A stretch of 64,000 nt of DNA from Coprococcus_C hominis. GTDB lineage: Bacteria > Bacillota > Clostridia > Lachnospirales > Lachnospiraceae. Positions 50,581 to 60,004 of the stretch are shown piece after piece; position 1 is the stretch's first letter; every line of letters begins with the position of its first letter. The notes under the pieces were generated by a model, which worked only from the letters and a program-made list of their open reading frames with translations, searched no databases and was not told where the DNA came from. The stretch lies in the NCBI RefSeq assembly GCF_020687505.1, contig NZ_JAJEQT010000002.1. One strand, written 5' to 3'. Position numbers and translations under genes: made by a program.

Positions 50581-51225
50581 ATGGATTTTAAGAATGAGAA
50601 AAACATTACGATTTTTGAGCATCCGTTGATTCAGCATAAGATTTCGATTCTGCGTGACAAGAATACGGGAACCAATGAGTTCCGGAAGCTCGTAGAGGAG
50701 ATTGCGATGCTTGAAGGATTTGAAGCACTTGGTGACCTGCCATTGCAGGATGTGGAGATTGAGACTCCAATCGAGAAATGTATGACTCCGATGATTTCCG
50801 GACGTAAGCTCGCTATCGTTCCGATACTTCGTGCTGGCCTTGGCATGGTGCCGGGCGTGCTTGCCCTCGTACCATCTGCAAAGGTTGGACACATCGGTAT
50901 GTACCGGGATGAGGAGACGCGCATTCCACATGAGTATTACTGCAAGCTTCCGAATCCGATTGATGAGAGAATCATTGTCGTAACCGATCCGATGCTTGCC
51001 ACCGGTGGCTCCGCCGTGGATGCGATCACACAGATTAAGGAACATGGTGGGAAGAAGATTAAGTTCATGTGTATCATTGCAGCACCGGAAGGTGTACAGA
51101 AGCTGCATGAGGCGCATCCGGATGTGCAGATCTATGTGGGTCATCTGGATCGCGAGTTGAATGAGAATGCCTACATCTGTCCTGGACTTGGCGATGCGGG
51201 CGACCGTATCTTCGGTACAAAATAA
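50581..51225 (+). CDS. upp: uracil phosphoribosyltransferase
   Basis: 214 residues. FEHPLIQHKISILRDKNTGTNEFRKLVEEI at the start, the conserved VPILRAGLGMVPGVLALVP, and the PRPP-binding VVTDPMLATGGSAVDAI. The C-terminal YICPGLGDAGDRIFGTK binds uracil. It makes UMP from uracil and PRPP. It follows the uracil permease by about 100 bases. Confidence 0.97.
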   Translation: MDFKNEKNITIFEHPLIQHKISILRDKNTGTNEFRKLVEEIAMLEGFEALGDLPLQDVEIETPIEKCMTPMISGRKLAIVPILRAGLGMVPGVLALVPSAKVGHIGMYRDEETRIPHEYYCKLPNPIDERIIVVTDPMLATGGSAVDAITQIKEHGGKKIKFMCIIAAPEGVQKLHEAHPDVQIYVGHLDRELNENAYICPGLGDAGDRIFGTK

Positions 51226-51301
51226 CGGAAAAACTGACTATAAGGTCACATAAGGTCAGATATGTAAAAATAATAAAAAACAGTTCAAACTGACGTTGTT
51301 A

Positions 51302-51352
51302 AAAGCATGGAGACTGGGCATTTCAATATATCCAGTTTCTGTGCTTTAATTA
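51302..51352 (+). terminator. intrinsic terminator after upp
   Basis: AAAGCATGGAGACTGG pairs imperfectly with CCAGTTTCTGTGCTTT, followed by AATTAT. The stem is long but the U-run short. Confidence 0.55.
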
Positions 51353-51445
51353 TATTCATAGTTTTCTTGTATGTACAATCTAAGATGTATATCTGCAAGA
51401 ATATTAGAAAATTATGAAATAAAAGAACAATCAGGAGGAACAATG

Positions 51446-52321
51446 ATGAGCGAGAACAGATATGAATTGAATAAGAACCTTGCACAGATGTTAAAGGGTG
51501 GCGTGATCATGGACGTTACAACACCGGAGCAGGCAAGAATTGCACAGGAGGCAGGTGCGTGTGCAGTTATGGCATTGGAGAGAATTCCGGCAGATATCCG
51601 TGCAGCCGGAGGTGTATCCCGTATGAGCGATCCGAAGATGATTAAGGGAATTCAGGAAGCCGTTACAATTCCGGTTATGGCAAAATGCCGTATCGGACAT
51701 TTTGTAGAGGCACAGATCCTTGAAGCAATCGAGATTGACTATATCGATGAGAGTGAAGTTTTATCACCGGCCGATGATATTTACCATATTGACAAGACGA
51801 AGTTTAAGGTACCGTTTGTCTGTGGCGCACGTGATCTTGGCGAGGCACTTCGTCGTATTGAGGAAGGAGCATCTATGATCCGTACAAAGGGTGAGCCGGG
51901 AACCGGTGATGTTGTACAGGCCGTTCGTCATATGCGTGCGATGAACTCTGAGATCCGTCGTATTGTAGGTATGGCAGAGGATGAGATCTACGAAGCAGCA
52001 AAGCAGCTTCAGGTACCTGTTGAGCTTGTGCGTTACGTCCATGAGAATGGCAAGCTTCCGGTTGTAAACTTCGCAGCCGGCGGTGTTGCAACACCGGCCG
52101 ATGCAGCACTTATGATGCAGCTTGGTGCAGAAGGTGTATTCGTTGGATCCGGTATCTTCAAGTCCGGAAATCCTGCAAAGCGTGCAGCCGCAATTGTTAA
52201 GGCTGTTACAAACTATCAGGATGCAAAGCTGATTGCAGAACTCTCAGAAGATCTTGGCGAGGCTATGGTTGGAATCAATGAGTCCGAGATCGAGATTCTT
52301 ATGGCAGAAAGAGGAAAGTAA
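51446..52321 (+). CDS. pdxS: pyridoxal 5'-phosphate synthase, PdxS subunit
   Basis: About 291 residues from ATG 51446 (AGGAGG seven bases upstream; the ATG at 51443 is too close). TIM-barrel PLP synthase: LKGGVIMDVTTPEQARIAQEAGACAVMALERIPADIRAAGGVSRM, the catalytic Lys in VMAKCRIGHFVEAQ and the second in SMIRTKGEPGTG. It joins ribose 5-phosphate, glyceraldehyde 3-phosphate and ammonia into PLP. PdxT follows one base after its stop. Confidence 0.97.
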   Translation: MSENRYELNKNLAQMLKGGVIMDVTTPEQARIAQEAGACAVMALERIPADIRAAGGVSRMSDPKMIKGIQEAVTIPVMAKCRIGHFVEAQILEAIEIDYIDESEVLSPADDIYHIDKTKFKVPFVCGARDLGEALRRIEEGASMIRTKGEPGTGDVVQAVRHMRAMNSEIRRIVGMAEDEIYEAAKQLQVPVELVRYVHENGKLPVVNFAAGGVATPADAALMMQLGAEGVFVGSGIFKSGNPAKRAAAIVKAVTNYQDAKLIAELSEDLGEAMVGINESEIEILMAERGK

Positions 52322-52322
52322 G

Positions 52323-52892
52323 ATGAAGATAGGAATATTGGCATTGCAGGGTGCATTTGCAGAGCACGAAGCATCCCTGGATAAATTACATATTCCACAC
52401 TTCGAGATCCGTCAGGCAGATGACCTGCAGGATGATATGGATGGATTAATCATTCCGGGCGGTGAAAGTACAGTTATGGGAAAGCTTCTGAAGGAGCTTT
52501 CCCTGTATGAGCCACTCAAGGCGAAGATCGAAGTCGGTCTGCCGGTATTCGGTACCTGCGCCGGCTTGCTTCTTCTGGCAAAGGATATTGACGGAGAAGA
52601 TGCACTTGGCTTCCGGACGATGAATATTATAGCGCGCAGAAATGCTTACGGTAGACAGCTTGGCAGCTTCTTCGCAGAAGAGGACTTCAAGGGAATCGGA
52701 ACCGTCGGCATGACATTTATCCGTGCGCCATATATCGAGAGCGTTGGGGATGGCGTTGATGTCTTAGCAACGTGCGATGGCAGAATCGTAGCTGCCCGTC
52801 AGGGAAAACAGCTTGTCACAGCATTCCACCCGGAACTGACCGAAGAAGTAAAGATTCATCAATATTTTGTGGATATGATTTCGGAAAACTAA
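52323..52892 (+). CDS. pdxT: pyridoxal 5'-phosphate synthase glutaminase, PdxT subunit
   Basis: 189 residues from ATG 52323; the ribosome-binding site lies inside the end of pdxS. Class I glutaminase: IGILALQGAFAEHEASL, LIIPGGESTVMGKLL, the nucleophile Cys in VFGTCAGLLLLA, and the His-x-Glu of TAFHPELTE. It supplies ammonia to PdxS through a channel in the 24-subunit complex. Confidence 0.97.
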   Translation: MKIGILALQGAFAEHEASLDKLHIPHFEIRQADDLQDDMDGLIIPGGESTVMGKLLKELSLYEPLKAKIEVGLPVFGTCAGLLLLAKDIDGEDALGFRTMNIIARRNAYGRQLGSFFAEEDFKGIGTVGMTFIRAPYIESVGDGVDVLATCDGRIVAARQGKQLVTAFHPELTEEVKIHQYFVDMISEN

Positions 52893-52903
52893 GCAAAAAT
52901 ACG

Positions 52904-52933
52904 AAAGAACCCTTTTTTCAAGGGTTCTTTTTT
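52904..52933 (+). terminator. intrinsic terminator after pdxST
   Basis: AAAGAACCC pairs with AGGGTTCTTT around TTTTTTCA and is followed by TTTTT. Strong. Confidence 0.9.
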
Positions 52934-52949
52934 AATGCCATTTCTCTGA

Positions 52950-52978
52950 TTGTATTTGCCCCTCACATCTAGTATAAT
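52950..52978 (+). promoter_or_regulatory. carB promoter
   Basis: TTGTAT (52950-52955), 17 bases, TATAAT (52973-52978), 50 bases ahead of carB. Confidence 0.75.
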
Positions 52979-53028
52979 TAAGTGATTTTGGATAAAAATC
53001 GGATTAAATATTATACAAGGGGGCAAAT

Positions 53029-56000
53029 ATGAGCAAAAGAGAAGACATTAAAAAAGTTCTGATTATCGGTTCCGGTCCAATCATCATCGGTCAGGCATGT
53101 GAGTTTGACTATTCCGGCACGCAGGCATGTAAAGCTTTAAGACAGCTCGGCTATGAGATCATTCTGGTGAATTCCAATCCTGCAACCATTATGACAGATC
53201 CTGGTATTGCGGATGTGACATATATTGAGCCATTGAATGTGACAAGATTGGAGCAGATTATTGCCAAGGAACGTCCAGATGCGATATTACCGAACCTCGG
53301 TGGTCAGTCGGGTCTTAATTTGTGTTCCGAGCTTGCAGCTGCAGGCATACTTGACAAATATAACGTGAAGGTCATCGGCGTTCAGGTAGATGCGATCGAA
53401 CGTGGTGAGGACCGAATTGAATTTAAGAAAACTATGAACAAACTGGGAATCGAGATGGCGCGCAGTGAAGTTGCCTATTCTGTAGAAGAAGCACTTGCGA
53501 TTGCAGATAAGCTTGGTTACCCAGTTGTTTTGCGTCCAGCCTATACAATGGGCGGTGCCGGTGGCGGACTTGTCTACAATGTAGAAGAGTTGAAGACCGT
53601 CTGTGCAAGAGGTCTGCAGGCAAGTTTGGTAGGACAGGTACTCGTTGAGGAGTCAATCCTTGGCTGGGAAGAGCTGGAGCTTGAGGTTGTCCGTGATGCA
53701 AAGGGTAACATGATTACGGTCTGCTTCATTGAGAACATTGATCCACTCGGCGTACACACGGGAGATTCCTTCTGTTCTGCACCAATGCTTACAATCTCTG
53801 AGGAATGTCAGAAGCGTTTGCAGGAGCAGGCATATAAGATTGTAGACGAAGTACAGGTGATCGGTGGAACAAACGTACAGTTTGCACATGATCCGGTGAC
53901 AGATCGAATCATTGTAATCGAGATCAACCCTAGAACTTCCCGTTCTTCTGCACTTGCTTCCAAAGCGACAGGATTCCCAATCGCGCTTGTATCAGCGATG
54001 CTTGCAGCCGGACTTACATTGGATGAGATTCCTTGCGGCGTGCATGGAACCCTCGACAAATATGTTCCGGGCGGCGATTATGTCGTAATCAAGTTTGCCA
54101 GATGGGCATTTGAGAAGTTCAAGGATGCGCAGGACAAGCTTGGTACACAGATGCGTGCTGTTGGTGAAGTTATGAGTATCGGTAAGACTTATAAGGAAGC
54201 ATTCCAGAAGGCAATCCGAAGCTTGGAGATCGGTCGTTACGGACTTGGCTTTGCGAAGGATTTCCATGATAAGACAAAGGATGAGCTGCTTGCAATGCTG
54301 GTAGAGCCAACCAGTGAGAGACAGTTTATCATGTATGAGGCACTTCGTAAGGGCGCGACAGTTGAGGAGTTATACAACCTGACGAAGATCAAGCATTACT
54401 TCATTGAGCAGATGAAGGAGCTTGTAGAAGAGGAAGAAGCACTGCTTGCAAAGAAGGGTGAGACACTCGACAAGGATACAATGGAGCAGGCGAAGAAGGA
54501 TGGTTTCTCAGACCGTTACTTAAGCAAGCTGCTTGAAGTTCCAGAGGACGATATCCGCAATACCCGCCTTGGCTACGGCATTACCGAGAGCTGGGAGCCG
54601 GTACATGTAAGTGGAACTGAAGACCGTTCTTATTACTATTCAACTTATAATGCACCAGACCACACAACAATTACGAACAACAAGAAGATCATGATCCTTG
54701 GCGGTGGTCCAAACCGTATCGGTCAGGGTATCGAGTTTGACTATTGTTGTGTACATGCAGCCCTTGCATTAAAGGAGCTTGGATTTGAGACAATCATCGT
54801 AAACTGTAACCCGGAGACGGTTTCGACAGATTACGATACATCTGATAAATTGTATTTTGAGCCATTGACACTCGAAGATGTACTTTCGATCTACGAGAAG
54901 GAGCAGCCGGTGGGCGTCATTGCACAGTTCGGTGGACAGACACCGCTGAATCTGGCAGCAGACTTGAAGAAGAACGGCGTGCGTATCCTTGGTACATCCC
55001 CAGAAGTTATCGATATGGCAGAGGATCGTGATCTCTTCCGTGCAATGATGGAGAAGCTTGACATCCCGATGCCAGAAGCTGGCATGGCAACGAATGTTGA
55101 GGAAGCACTTGCTGTTGCTGAGAAGATCGGTTATCCGGTTATGGTTCGTCCATCTTATGTCCTTGGCGGACGTGGTATGGAGGTTGTCAGCGAGCCGGAA
55201 TCTCTGAAGAAATATATGGCAGCCGCTGTTGGTGTGACACCGGACCGTCCAATCCTGATCGACCGTTTCCTGCGCCATGCAACTGAGTGTGAGGCAGATG
55301 CGATCGCAGATGGCAAGCATGCATTTGTACCAGCTGTTATGGAGCATATCGAGCTTGCAGGTGTTCACTCCGGTGATTCAGCATGTATTCTTCCATCCAG
55401 AGGAATTCCGGAGAAGCTCGTGGAGACGATCAAAGATTACACAAGAAAGATCGCAGAGGAAATGGGTGTCTGTGGTTTGATGAATATGCAGTATGCAATC
55501 GAGAACGACAAGGTATATGTACTCGAAGCAAATCCGCGTGCATCCCGTACCGTACCATTGGTATCCAAGGTATGTGGCGTATCTATGGTGAAGATTGCAA
55601 CACAGATTATGACAAGTGAGTTAACCGGCAAGCCATCTCCGCTTCCAGAGATGAAGGAAGTAAAGCCGAAGTATTACGGCGTGAAGGAAGCCGTATTCCC
55701 ATTCAACATGTTCCAGGAGGTTGACCCGGTATTAGGACCTGAGATGCGTTCGACCGGCGAGGTACTTGGACTTTCCACGAATGTCGGCGAGGCATTCTAC
55801 AAGGCACAGGAAGCAACCCAGACAAGACTTCCGAAGGAAGGCACGGTGCTTTTTTCTGTCAGCCGCAAGGATAAGCCAGAGGTTGTAGATATCGCAAAGA
55901 CATTTGAGAAATGCGGATTCCACATCGTAGCTACTGGTACTACTTATGAACTGTTGATCGCAAATGGTATTAAGGCGGACCGTATCAACAAAATGCAGGA

Positions 56001-56247
56001 AGGCAGACCGAATATCGTGGATGCTGTGATGAATGGCAAGATCCAGCTCATCATCAACACACCAGCAACACAGGAAGAGAAGGTGTTTGATGACAGTTAT
56101 GTCCGCAAGACCGCGATCCGTGCAAAGGTTCCATATATGACAACGATGGCAGCCGCACGTGCAACCGCAGAGGGTATCGAAGCAGTCTTAAAATATGGTG
56201 AGATCGGTGTTATGTCATTGCAGGAGATTCATAAGGCAATCCAATAA
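53029..56247 (+). CDS. carB: carbamoyl-phosphate synthase large subunit
   Basis: 1072 residues. Two homologous ATP-grasp halves: KVLIIGSGPIIIGQACEFDYSG at the start and KIMILGGGPNRIGQGIEFDYCC near residue 555; VVLRPAYTMGGAGGGL and VMVRPSYVLGGRGMEVV bind ATP; a C-terminal methylglyoxal-synthase-like regulatory domain (residues about 940-1072) contains HIVATGTTYELLIANGI and the effector site. It makes carbamoyl phosphate for pyrimidines and arginine from bicarbonate, ammonia and ATP. The glutaminase subunit carA is not next to it, so it must be elsewhere. It is a single-gene transcript. Confidence 0.97.
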   Translation: MSKREDIKKVLIIGSGPIIIGQACEFDYSGTQACKALRQLGYEIILVNSNPATIMTDPGIADVTYIEPLNVTRLEQIIAKERPDAILPNLGGQSGLNLCSELAAAGILDKYNVKVIGVQVDAIERGEDRIEFKKTMNKLGIEMARSEVAYSVEEALAIADKLGYPVVLRPAYTMGGAGGGLVYNVEELKTVCARGLQASLVGQVLVEESILGWEELELEVVRDAKGNMITVCFIENIDPLGVHTGDSFCSAPMLTISEECQKRLQEQAYKIVDEVQVIGGTNVQFAHDPVTDRIIVIEINPRTSRSSALASKATGFPIALVSAMLAAGLTLDEIPCGVHGTLDKYVPGGDYVVIKFARWAFEKFKDAQDKLGTQMRAVGEVMSIGKTYKEAFQKAIRSLEIGRYGLGFAKDFHDKTKDELLAMLVEPTSERQFIMYEALRKGATVEELYNLTKIKHYFIEQMKELVEEEEALLAKKGETLDKDTMEQAKKDGFSDRYLSKLLEVPEDDIRNTRLGYGITESWEPVHVSGTEDRSYYYSTYNAPDHTTITNNKKIMILGGGPNRIGQGIEFDYCCVHAALALKELGFETIIVNCNPETVSTDYDTSDKLYFEPLTLEDVLSIYEKEQPVGVIAQFGGQTPLNLAADLKKNGVRILGTSPEVIDMAEDRDLFRAMMEKLDIPMPEAGMATNVEEALAVAEKIGYPVMVRPSYVLGGRGMEVVSEPESLKKYMAAAVGVTPDRPILIDRFLRHATECEADAIADGKHAFVPAVMEHIELAGVHSGDSACILPSRGIPEKLVETIKDYTRKIAEEMGVCGLMNMQYAIENDKVYVLEANPRASRTVPLVSKVCGVSMVKIATQIMTSELTGKPSPLPEMKEVKPKYYGVKEAVFPFNMFQEVDPVLGPEMRSTGEVLGLSTNVGEAFYKAQEATQTRLPKEGTVLFSVSRKDKPEVVDIAKTFEKCGFHIVATGTTYELLIANGIKADRINKMQEGRPNIVDAVMNGKIQLIINTPATQEEKVFDDSYVRKTAIRAKVPYMTTMAAARATAEGIEAVLKYGEIGVMSLQEIHKAIQ

Positions 56248-56301
56248 TCGACAAAAAAATGCGGTAAAATTCAAATAAAAAATGTATACTTGTATACATG
56301 C

Positions 56302-56345
56302 AAAAAGGAGGGTGTAAATTTCCATTTACATCTTCCTTTTTTTGT
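56302..56345 (+). terminator. intrinsic terminator after carB
   Basis: AAAAAGGAGGGTGTAAAT pairs with ATTTACATCTTCCTTTTT around a four-base loop, followed by a T-run. Confidence 0.88.
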
Positions 56346-56355
56346 AAGTGTGTAT

Positions 56356-56416
56356 TATAATAGCACTTGGTTACTAAATATAGTATTAAAATAAAAAAGA
56401 AAATACTATATTTAGT
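56356..56416 (+). promoter_or_regulatory. nrdD control region with two NrdR boxes
   Basis: TATAAT (56356-56361) is a likely -10. ACTAAATATAGT (56373-56384) and ACTATATTTAGT (56405-56416) are near-palindromic and mirror each other, with centres 32 bases (three helical turns) apart. This spacing and the AT-rich core fit tandem NrdR boxes, which repress ribonucleotide reductase genes when dATP is high. The boxes lie downstream of the promoter. Confidence 0.75.
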
Positions 56417-56453
56417 GTTTGAGAAAGTATTATAAAAAGGGAGTCAAATATAA

Positions 56454-58640
56454 ATGGATGCAGTACACACAAACGTAATTAAGAGAAATGGCGAGGAAGT
56501 AAATTTTGACCTGGACAAAATCGTCAATGCAATCAATGCTGCAAACAAAGAGGTAGACCGGTTGCATCAGTTGAACGATTATCAGGTGCAGGCAATCGCC
56601 GATAACATTGCGAAACAGATCGAGATCATGACACATGCGATTCACGTAGAAGATATTCAGGATATGGTGGAGACCGGAATTATGGAGATGCGTGGATACG
56701 AGGTTGCCCAGAAGTATGTGCGTTACCGGTATAAGCGGGAACTTGCCAGAAAATCAAATACGACCGATAACGGAATCCTGGCTCTGATTGATCATATGAA
56801 TGAGGAAGTCAATCAGGAGAATTCAAATAAGAATCCGGTCATTAATTCAACCCAGCGTGATTATATGGCAGGCGAGGTCAGCAAAGATTTGACGAAGCGT
56901 ATGCTGCTTCCGAAAGAAATTGTGGAAGCACATGAGCAGGGAATTATCCATTTCCATGATTCGGATTATTTCGCCCAGCGGGAACATAACTGCGACCTGG
57001 TAAATCTGGAGGATATGTTGCAGAACGGAACCGTCATCAGCGAGACAATGATTGAGAAGCCGCACAGCTTCTTCACTGCATGTAATGTCACAACACAGAT
57101 CGTGGCGCAGGTAGCAAGTAACCAGTATGGCGGACAGTCCTTTACACTTTCCCATATCGCACCGTTTGTCGATGTGAGCCGGAAGAAGATCCGCGAGCAG
57201 GTAATCGAGGAGCGGAAGATGTGTGGCGAAGCACTTGACGAGGAAGTGATCAGCAAGATTACAGAGAGCCGCCTGCGTGCAGAGGTAAAGAGCGGAATTC
57301 AGACGATCCAGTACCAGCTTATCACCCTTATGACCTGTAATGGGCAGGCACCGTTCGTCACGATGTTCATGTATCTCGATGAAGTCCCGGAAGGGCAGAC
57401 ACGGGATGATCTTGCAATGATCATCGAGGAAGTGCTGCAACAGAGAATCCAGGGTGTCAAGAATGAGAAGGGTATCTGGATTACACCTGCATTTCCGAAG
57501 CTTATTTATGTGCTTGACAAAGATAATATTACCGAGGATTCCAAGTATTGGTATCTGACCGAGCTCGCTGCGAAATGTACCGCAAAGCGTATGGTGCCGG
57601 ATTACATTTCTGCGAAGGTGATGCGTGAGCTGAAAAATGGCGATGTCTATCCGTGCATGGGCTGCCGGTCATTTCCGACATCCGAGGACAGCCAGAGAAA
57701 TCCGGATGGCACAAGAAAATATTACGGACGATTCAATCAGGGTGTTGTCACAATCAACTTGGTTGATGTTGCATGTTCTGCAGAGGGACATATCGACCGG
57801 TTCTGGGAGATTCTTGAATCCCGTCTGGAGCTTTGTCACCGGGCACTTCGATGCAGACATGAGCGACTGCTTGGAACGGTATCCGATGTCGCTCCAATCC
57901 TGTGGCAGCATGGTGCACTCGCGAGACTCAAGAAGGGCGAAACCATTGATAAATTACTGTTCAATGGATATTCAACAATCTCACTTGGCTATGCAGGACT
58001 TTGCGAGATGTGCGTGCGTATGACAGGCAAGACACATACTTCACCAGAGGGCAAGAAGCTTGCACTCGAAGTAATGCAGAAATTAAATGACAAGTGTAAA
58101 GAGTGGAAGGAAGCAGAGAACATCAGCTATTCCGTTTATGGTACGCCGATGGAATCTACGACATACAAATTCGCCAAGTGCTTACAGAAGCGGTTTGGTA
58201 TTATCAAAGGTGTTACTGATAAAAACTACATTACGAACAGCTACCATATCCATGTAACCGAACCGGTCAATGCATTCGACAAGCTGAAATTCGAATCCGA
58301 GTTCCAGAAGCTTTCCCCGGGCGGCGCGATCAGCTACGTAGAAGTACCAAACCTGCAGGACAATGTGGAGGCGGTAATCTCTGTAATGAAATTTATCTAT
58401 GATAACATTTTGTATGCGGAGTTAAATACGAAGAGTGACTACTGCGAGATCTGCGGTTATGACGGCGAGATTAAGATCGTGACCGACGAGAACGGCAAGC
58501 TTATCTGGGAGTGCCCGAACTGTGGCAACCGTGACCAGAACAACTTGTTTGTAGCCCGAAGAACCTGTGGCTACATCGGAACACAGTTCTGGAATCAGGG
58601 TCGGACGCAGGAGATTAAAGACCGCGTACTTCATCTGTAA
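56454..58640 (+). CDS. nrdD: anaerobic ribonucleoside-triphosphate reductase
   Basis: 728 residues. An N-terminal ATP-cone (VIKRNGEEVNFDLDKIVNAINAANKEV) is the allosteric site. The core includes GIIHFHDSDYFAQREHNCDLVNL and YPCMGCRSFPTS. The C-terminal zinc site is CEICG with CPNCGN, and the glycyl-radical loop is RRTCGYIGTQFWNQGR. It reduces NTPs to dNTPs without oxygen. The activating enzyme NrdG is not adjacent, which is unusual. Its regulation by NrdR is indicated by the upstream boxes. Confidence 0.97.
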   Translation: MDAVHTNVIKRNGEEVNFDLDKIVNAINAANKEVDRLHQLNDYQVQAIADNIAKQIEIMTHAIHVEDIQDMVETGIMEMRGYEVAQKYVRYRYKRELARKSNTTDNGILALIDHMNEEVNQENSNKNPVINSTQRDYMAGEVSKDLTKRMLLPKEIVEAHEQGIIHFHDSDYFAQREHNCDLVNLEDMLQNGTVISETMIEKPHSFFTACNVTTQIVAQVASNQYGGQSFTLSHIAPFVDVSRKKIREQVIEERKMCGEALDEEVISKITESRLRAEVKSGIQTIQYQLITLMTCNGQAPFVTMFMYLDEVPEGQTRDDLAMIIEEVLQQRIQGVKNEKGIWITPAFPKLIYVLDKDNITEDSKYWYLTELAAKCTAKRMVPDYISAKVMRELKNGDVYPCMGCRSFPTSEDSQRNPDGTRKYYGRFNQGVVTINLVDVACSAEGHIDRFWEILESRLELCHRALRCRHERLLGTVSDVAPILWQHGALARLKKGETIDKLLFNGYSTISLGYAGLCEMCVRMTGKTHTSPEGKKLALEVMQKLNDKCKEWKEAENISYSVYGTPMESTTYKFAKCLQKRFGIIKGVTDKNYITNSYHIHVTEPVNAFDKLKFESEFQKLSPGGAISYVEVPNLQDNVEAVISVMKFIYDNILYAELNTKSDYCEICGYDGEIKIVTDENGKLIWECPNCGNRDQNNLFVARRTCGYIGTQFWNQGRTQEIKDRVLHL

Positions 58641-58659
58641 AAGAATATGAATAAACAAA

Positions 58660-58700
58660 GGCAGGAGCAGACGATTTCTTATGTTCCTGCCTTGCTTTTT
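58660..58700 (+). terminator. intrinsic terminator after nrdD
   Basis: GGCAGGA pairs with TCCTGCC across an 18-base loop, followed by TTGCTTTTT. Confidence 0.75.
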
Positions 58701-58743
58701 GCAAAATAGCTCTTGCCTAAGCACCGTCAAGGTGCTAGTATGT

Positions 58744-58961
58744 ATGAGTGATTTTGTTTTACGAATAAAATGTATATAAGTTTGCGCATAATTACTAATT
58801 CTAAAGCAGACCATTGAAGCACGCTGGCACTTAATGAGCGACAGCTTCAGCGTCGCGAATTTAGTACCACTGCGTGATGAAGTGAGCGGGAGCGCGTCTG
58901 CGTAGAAATAGTAATTATGTGCAAACTTTAGAAAAACTATATGTAAAACAATATGACTCAT
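58744..58961. repeat. long imperfect inverted repeat (arms about 65 bases)
   Basis: The left arm (58744-58810) and right arm (58895-58961) are about 80 percent complementary by eye; shared blocks include TTGTTTTAC, AAGTTTGC and CATAATTACTA. The roughly 85-base centre includes GCGAC/GTCGC. It ends 24 bases ahead of purC. The build is like that of the element at 33172, although the arm sequences differ. It is a MITE-type element or a large RNA hairpin in the purC leader. Confidence 0.75.
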
Positions 58962-58985
58962 TAAAAAGACAAAGGAGATAAGAAC

Positions 58986-59846
58986 ATGAAGCCGATCAAA
59001 GAAGGAAAAGTTCGCGAGATCTACGACAACGGAGACAGCCTGATCATGGTTGCAACAGACCGTATCAGCTGCTTTGATGTAATCCTGAACAATCAGGTAA
59101 CAAAGAAGGGTACTGTACTGACACAGATGTCAAAATTCTGGTTTGATATGACAGAGGACATCCTTCCAAACCATATGATTTCCGTAGATGTAAAGGATAT
59201 GCCGGAGTTCTTCCAGCAGCCACAGTTTGATGGAAACAGCATGCTCTGCCGGAAATTGAATATGCTTCCAATCGAGTGTATCGTAAGAGGTTATATCACA
59301 GGTAGTGGCTGGGCAAGCTACAAGGAAAACGGTACAGTCTGTGGCATCAAGCTTCCAGAAGGCTTAAAGGAGAGCGACAAGCTGCCTGAGCCAATTTACA
59401 CACCATCTACCAAGGCTGAGATTGGTGATCATGACGAGAACATCTCTTATGAGCAGAGCGTAGCGCATCTTGAGAAGTATTTCCCAGGCAAGGGAGAAGA
59501 ATATGCGGCAAAGCTTCGCGATTATACAATTGCCCTGTACAAGAAATGTGCAGAGTACGCACTTTCACGCGGTATCATCATTGCAGATACAAAGTTTGAG
59601 TTCGGTCTGGACGAGGAAGGCAATATCGTACTTGGTGATGAGATGCTGACACCGGACAGTTCCAGATTCTGGCCGGCAGAAGGCTATGAGCCGGGACATG
59701 GCCAGCCATCCTTTGACAAGCAGTTTGCACGTGACTGGTTAAAGGCAAACGAAGGTCATAACTGGACATTGCCACAGGATATCGTAGATAAGACCATCGA
59801 CAAATATCTGCAGGCATATAAGCTGTTGACAGGAAAAGATTTATAA
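58986..59846 (+). CDS. purC: phosphoribosylaminoimidazole-succinocarboxamide synthase
   Basis: 286 residues. KEGKVREIYDNGDSLIMVATDRISCFDVIL at the start, PIECIVRGYITGSGWASYKENGTVCG and the C-terminal IIIADTKFEFGLDEEGNIVLGDEMLTPDSSRFWPAE are diagnostic for SAICAR synthase. It joins CAIR and aspartate in purine synthesis. It stands alone rather than in a pur operon. No purine riboswitch was seen in the leader, which is occupied by the long inverted repeat. Confidence 0.97.
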   Translation: MKPIKEGKVREIYDNGDSLIMVATDRISCFDVILNNQVTKKGTVLTQMSKFWFDMTEDILPNHMISVDVKDMPEFFQQPQFDGNSMLCRKLNMLPIECIVRGYITGSGWASYKENGTVCGIKLPEGLKESDKLPEPIYTPSTKAEIGDHDENISYEQSVAHLEKYFPGKGEEYAAKLRDYTIALYKKCAEYALSRGIIIADTKFEFGLDEEGNIVLGDEMLTPDSSRFWPAEGYEPGHGQPSFDKQFARDWLKANEGHNWTLPQDIVDKTIDKYLQAYKLLTGKDL

Positions 59847-59860
59847 GACCCAATAATGAA

Positions 59861-59891
59861 GCGGCAGGATGAACAGTCTTGCCGCTTTTTT
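59861..59891 (+). terminator. intrinsic terminator after purC
   Basis: GCGGCA pairs with TGCCGC in an imperfect stem, followed by TTTTTT. Confidence 0.85.
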
Positions 59892-60004
59892 CAGTATAAT
59901 ACTTAGACGTATGGTTGGTGAATTCGTACAATCGAAAAATCATCCATAAAAAATAAAACCGGAAACGTATAATATATAGCAGGGGTTATGAGGGGACAGG
60001 TTAT

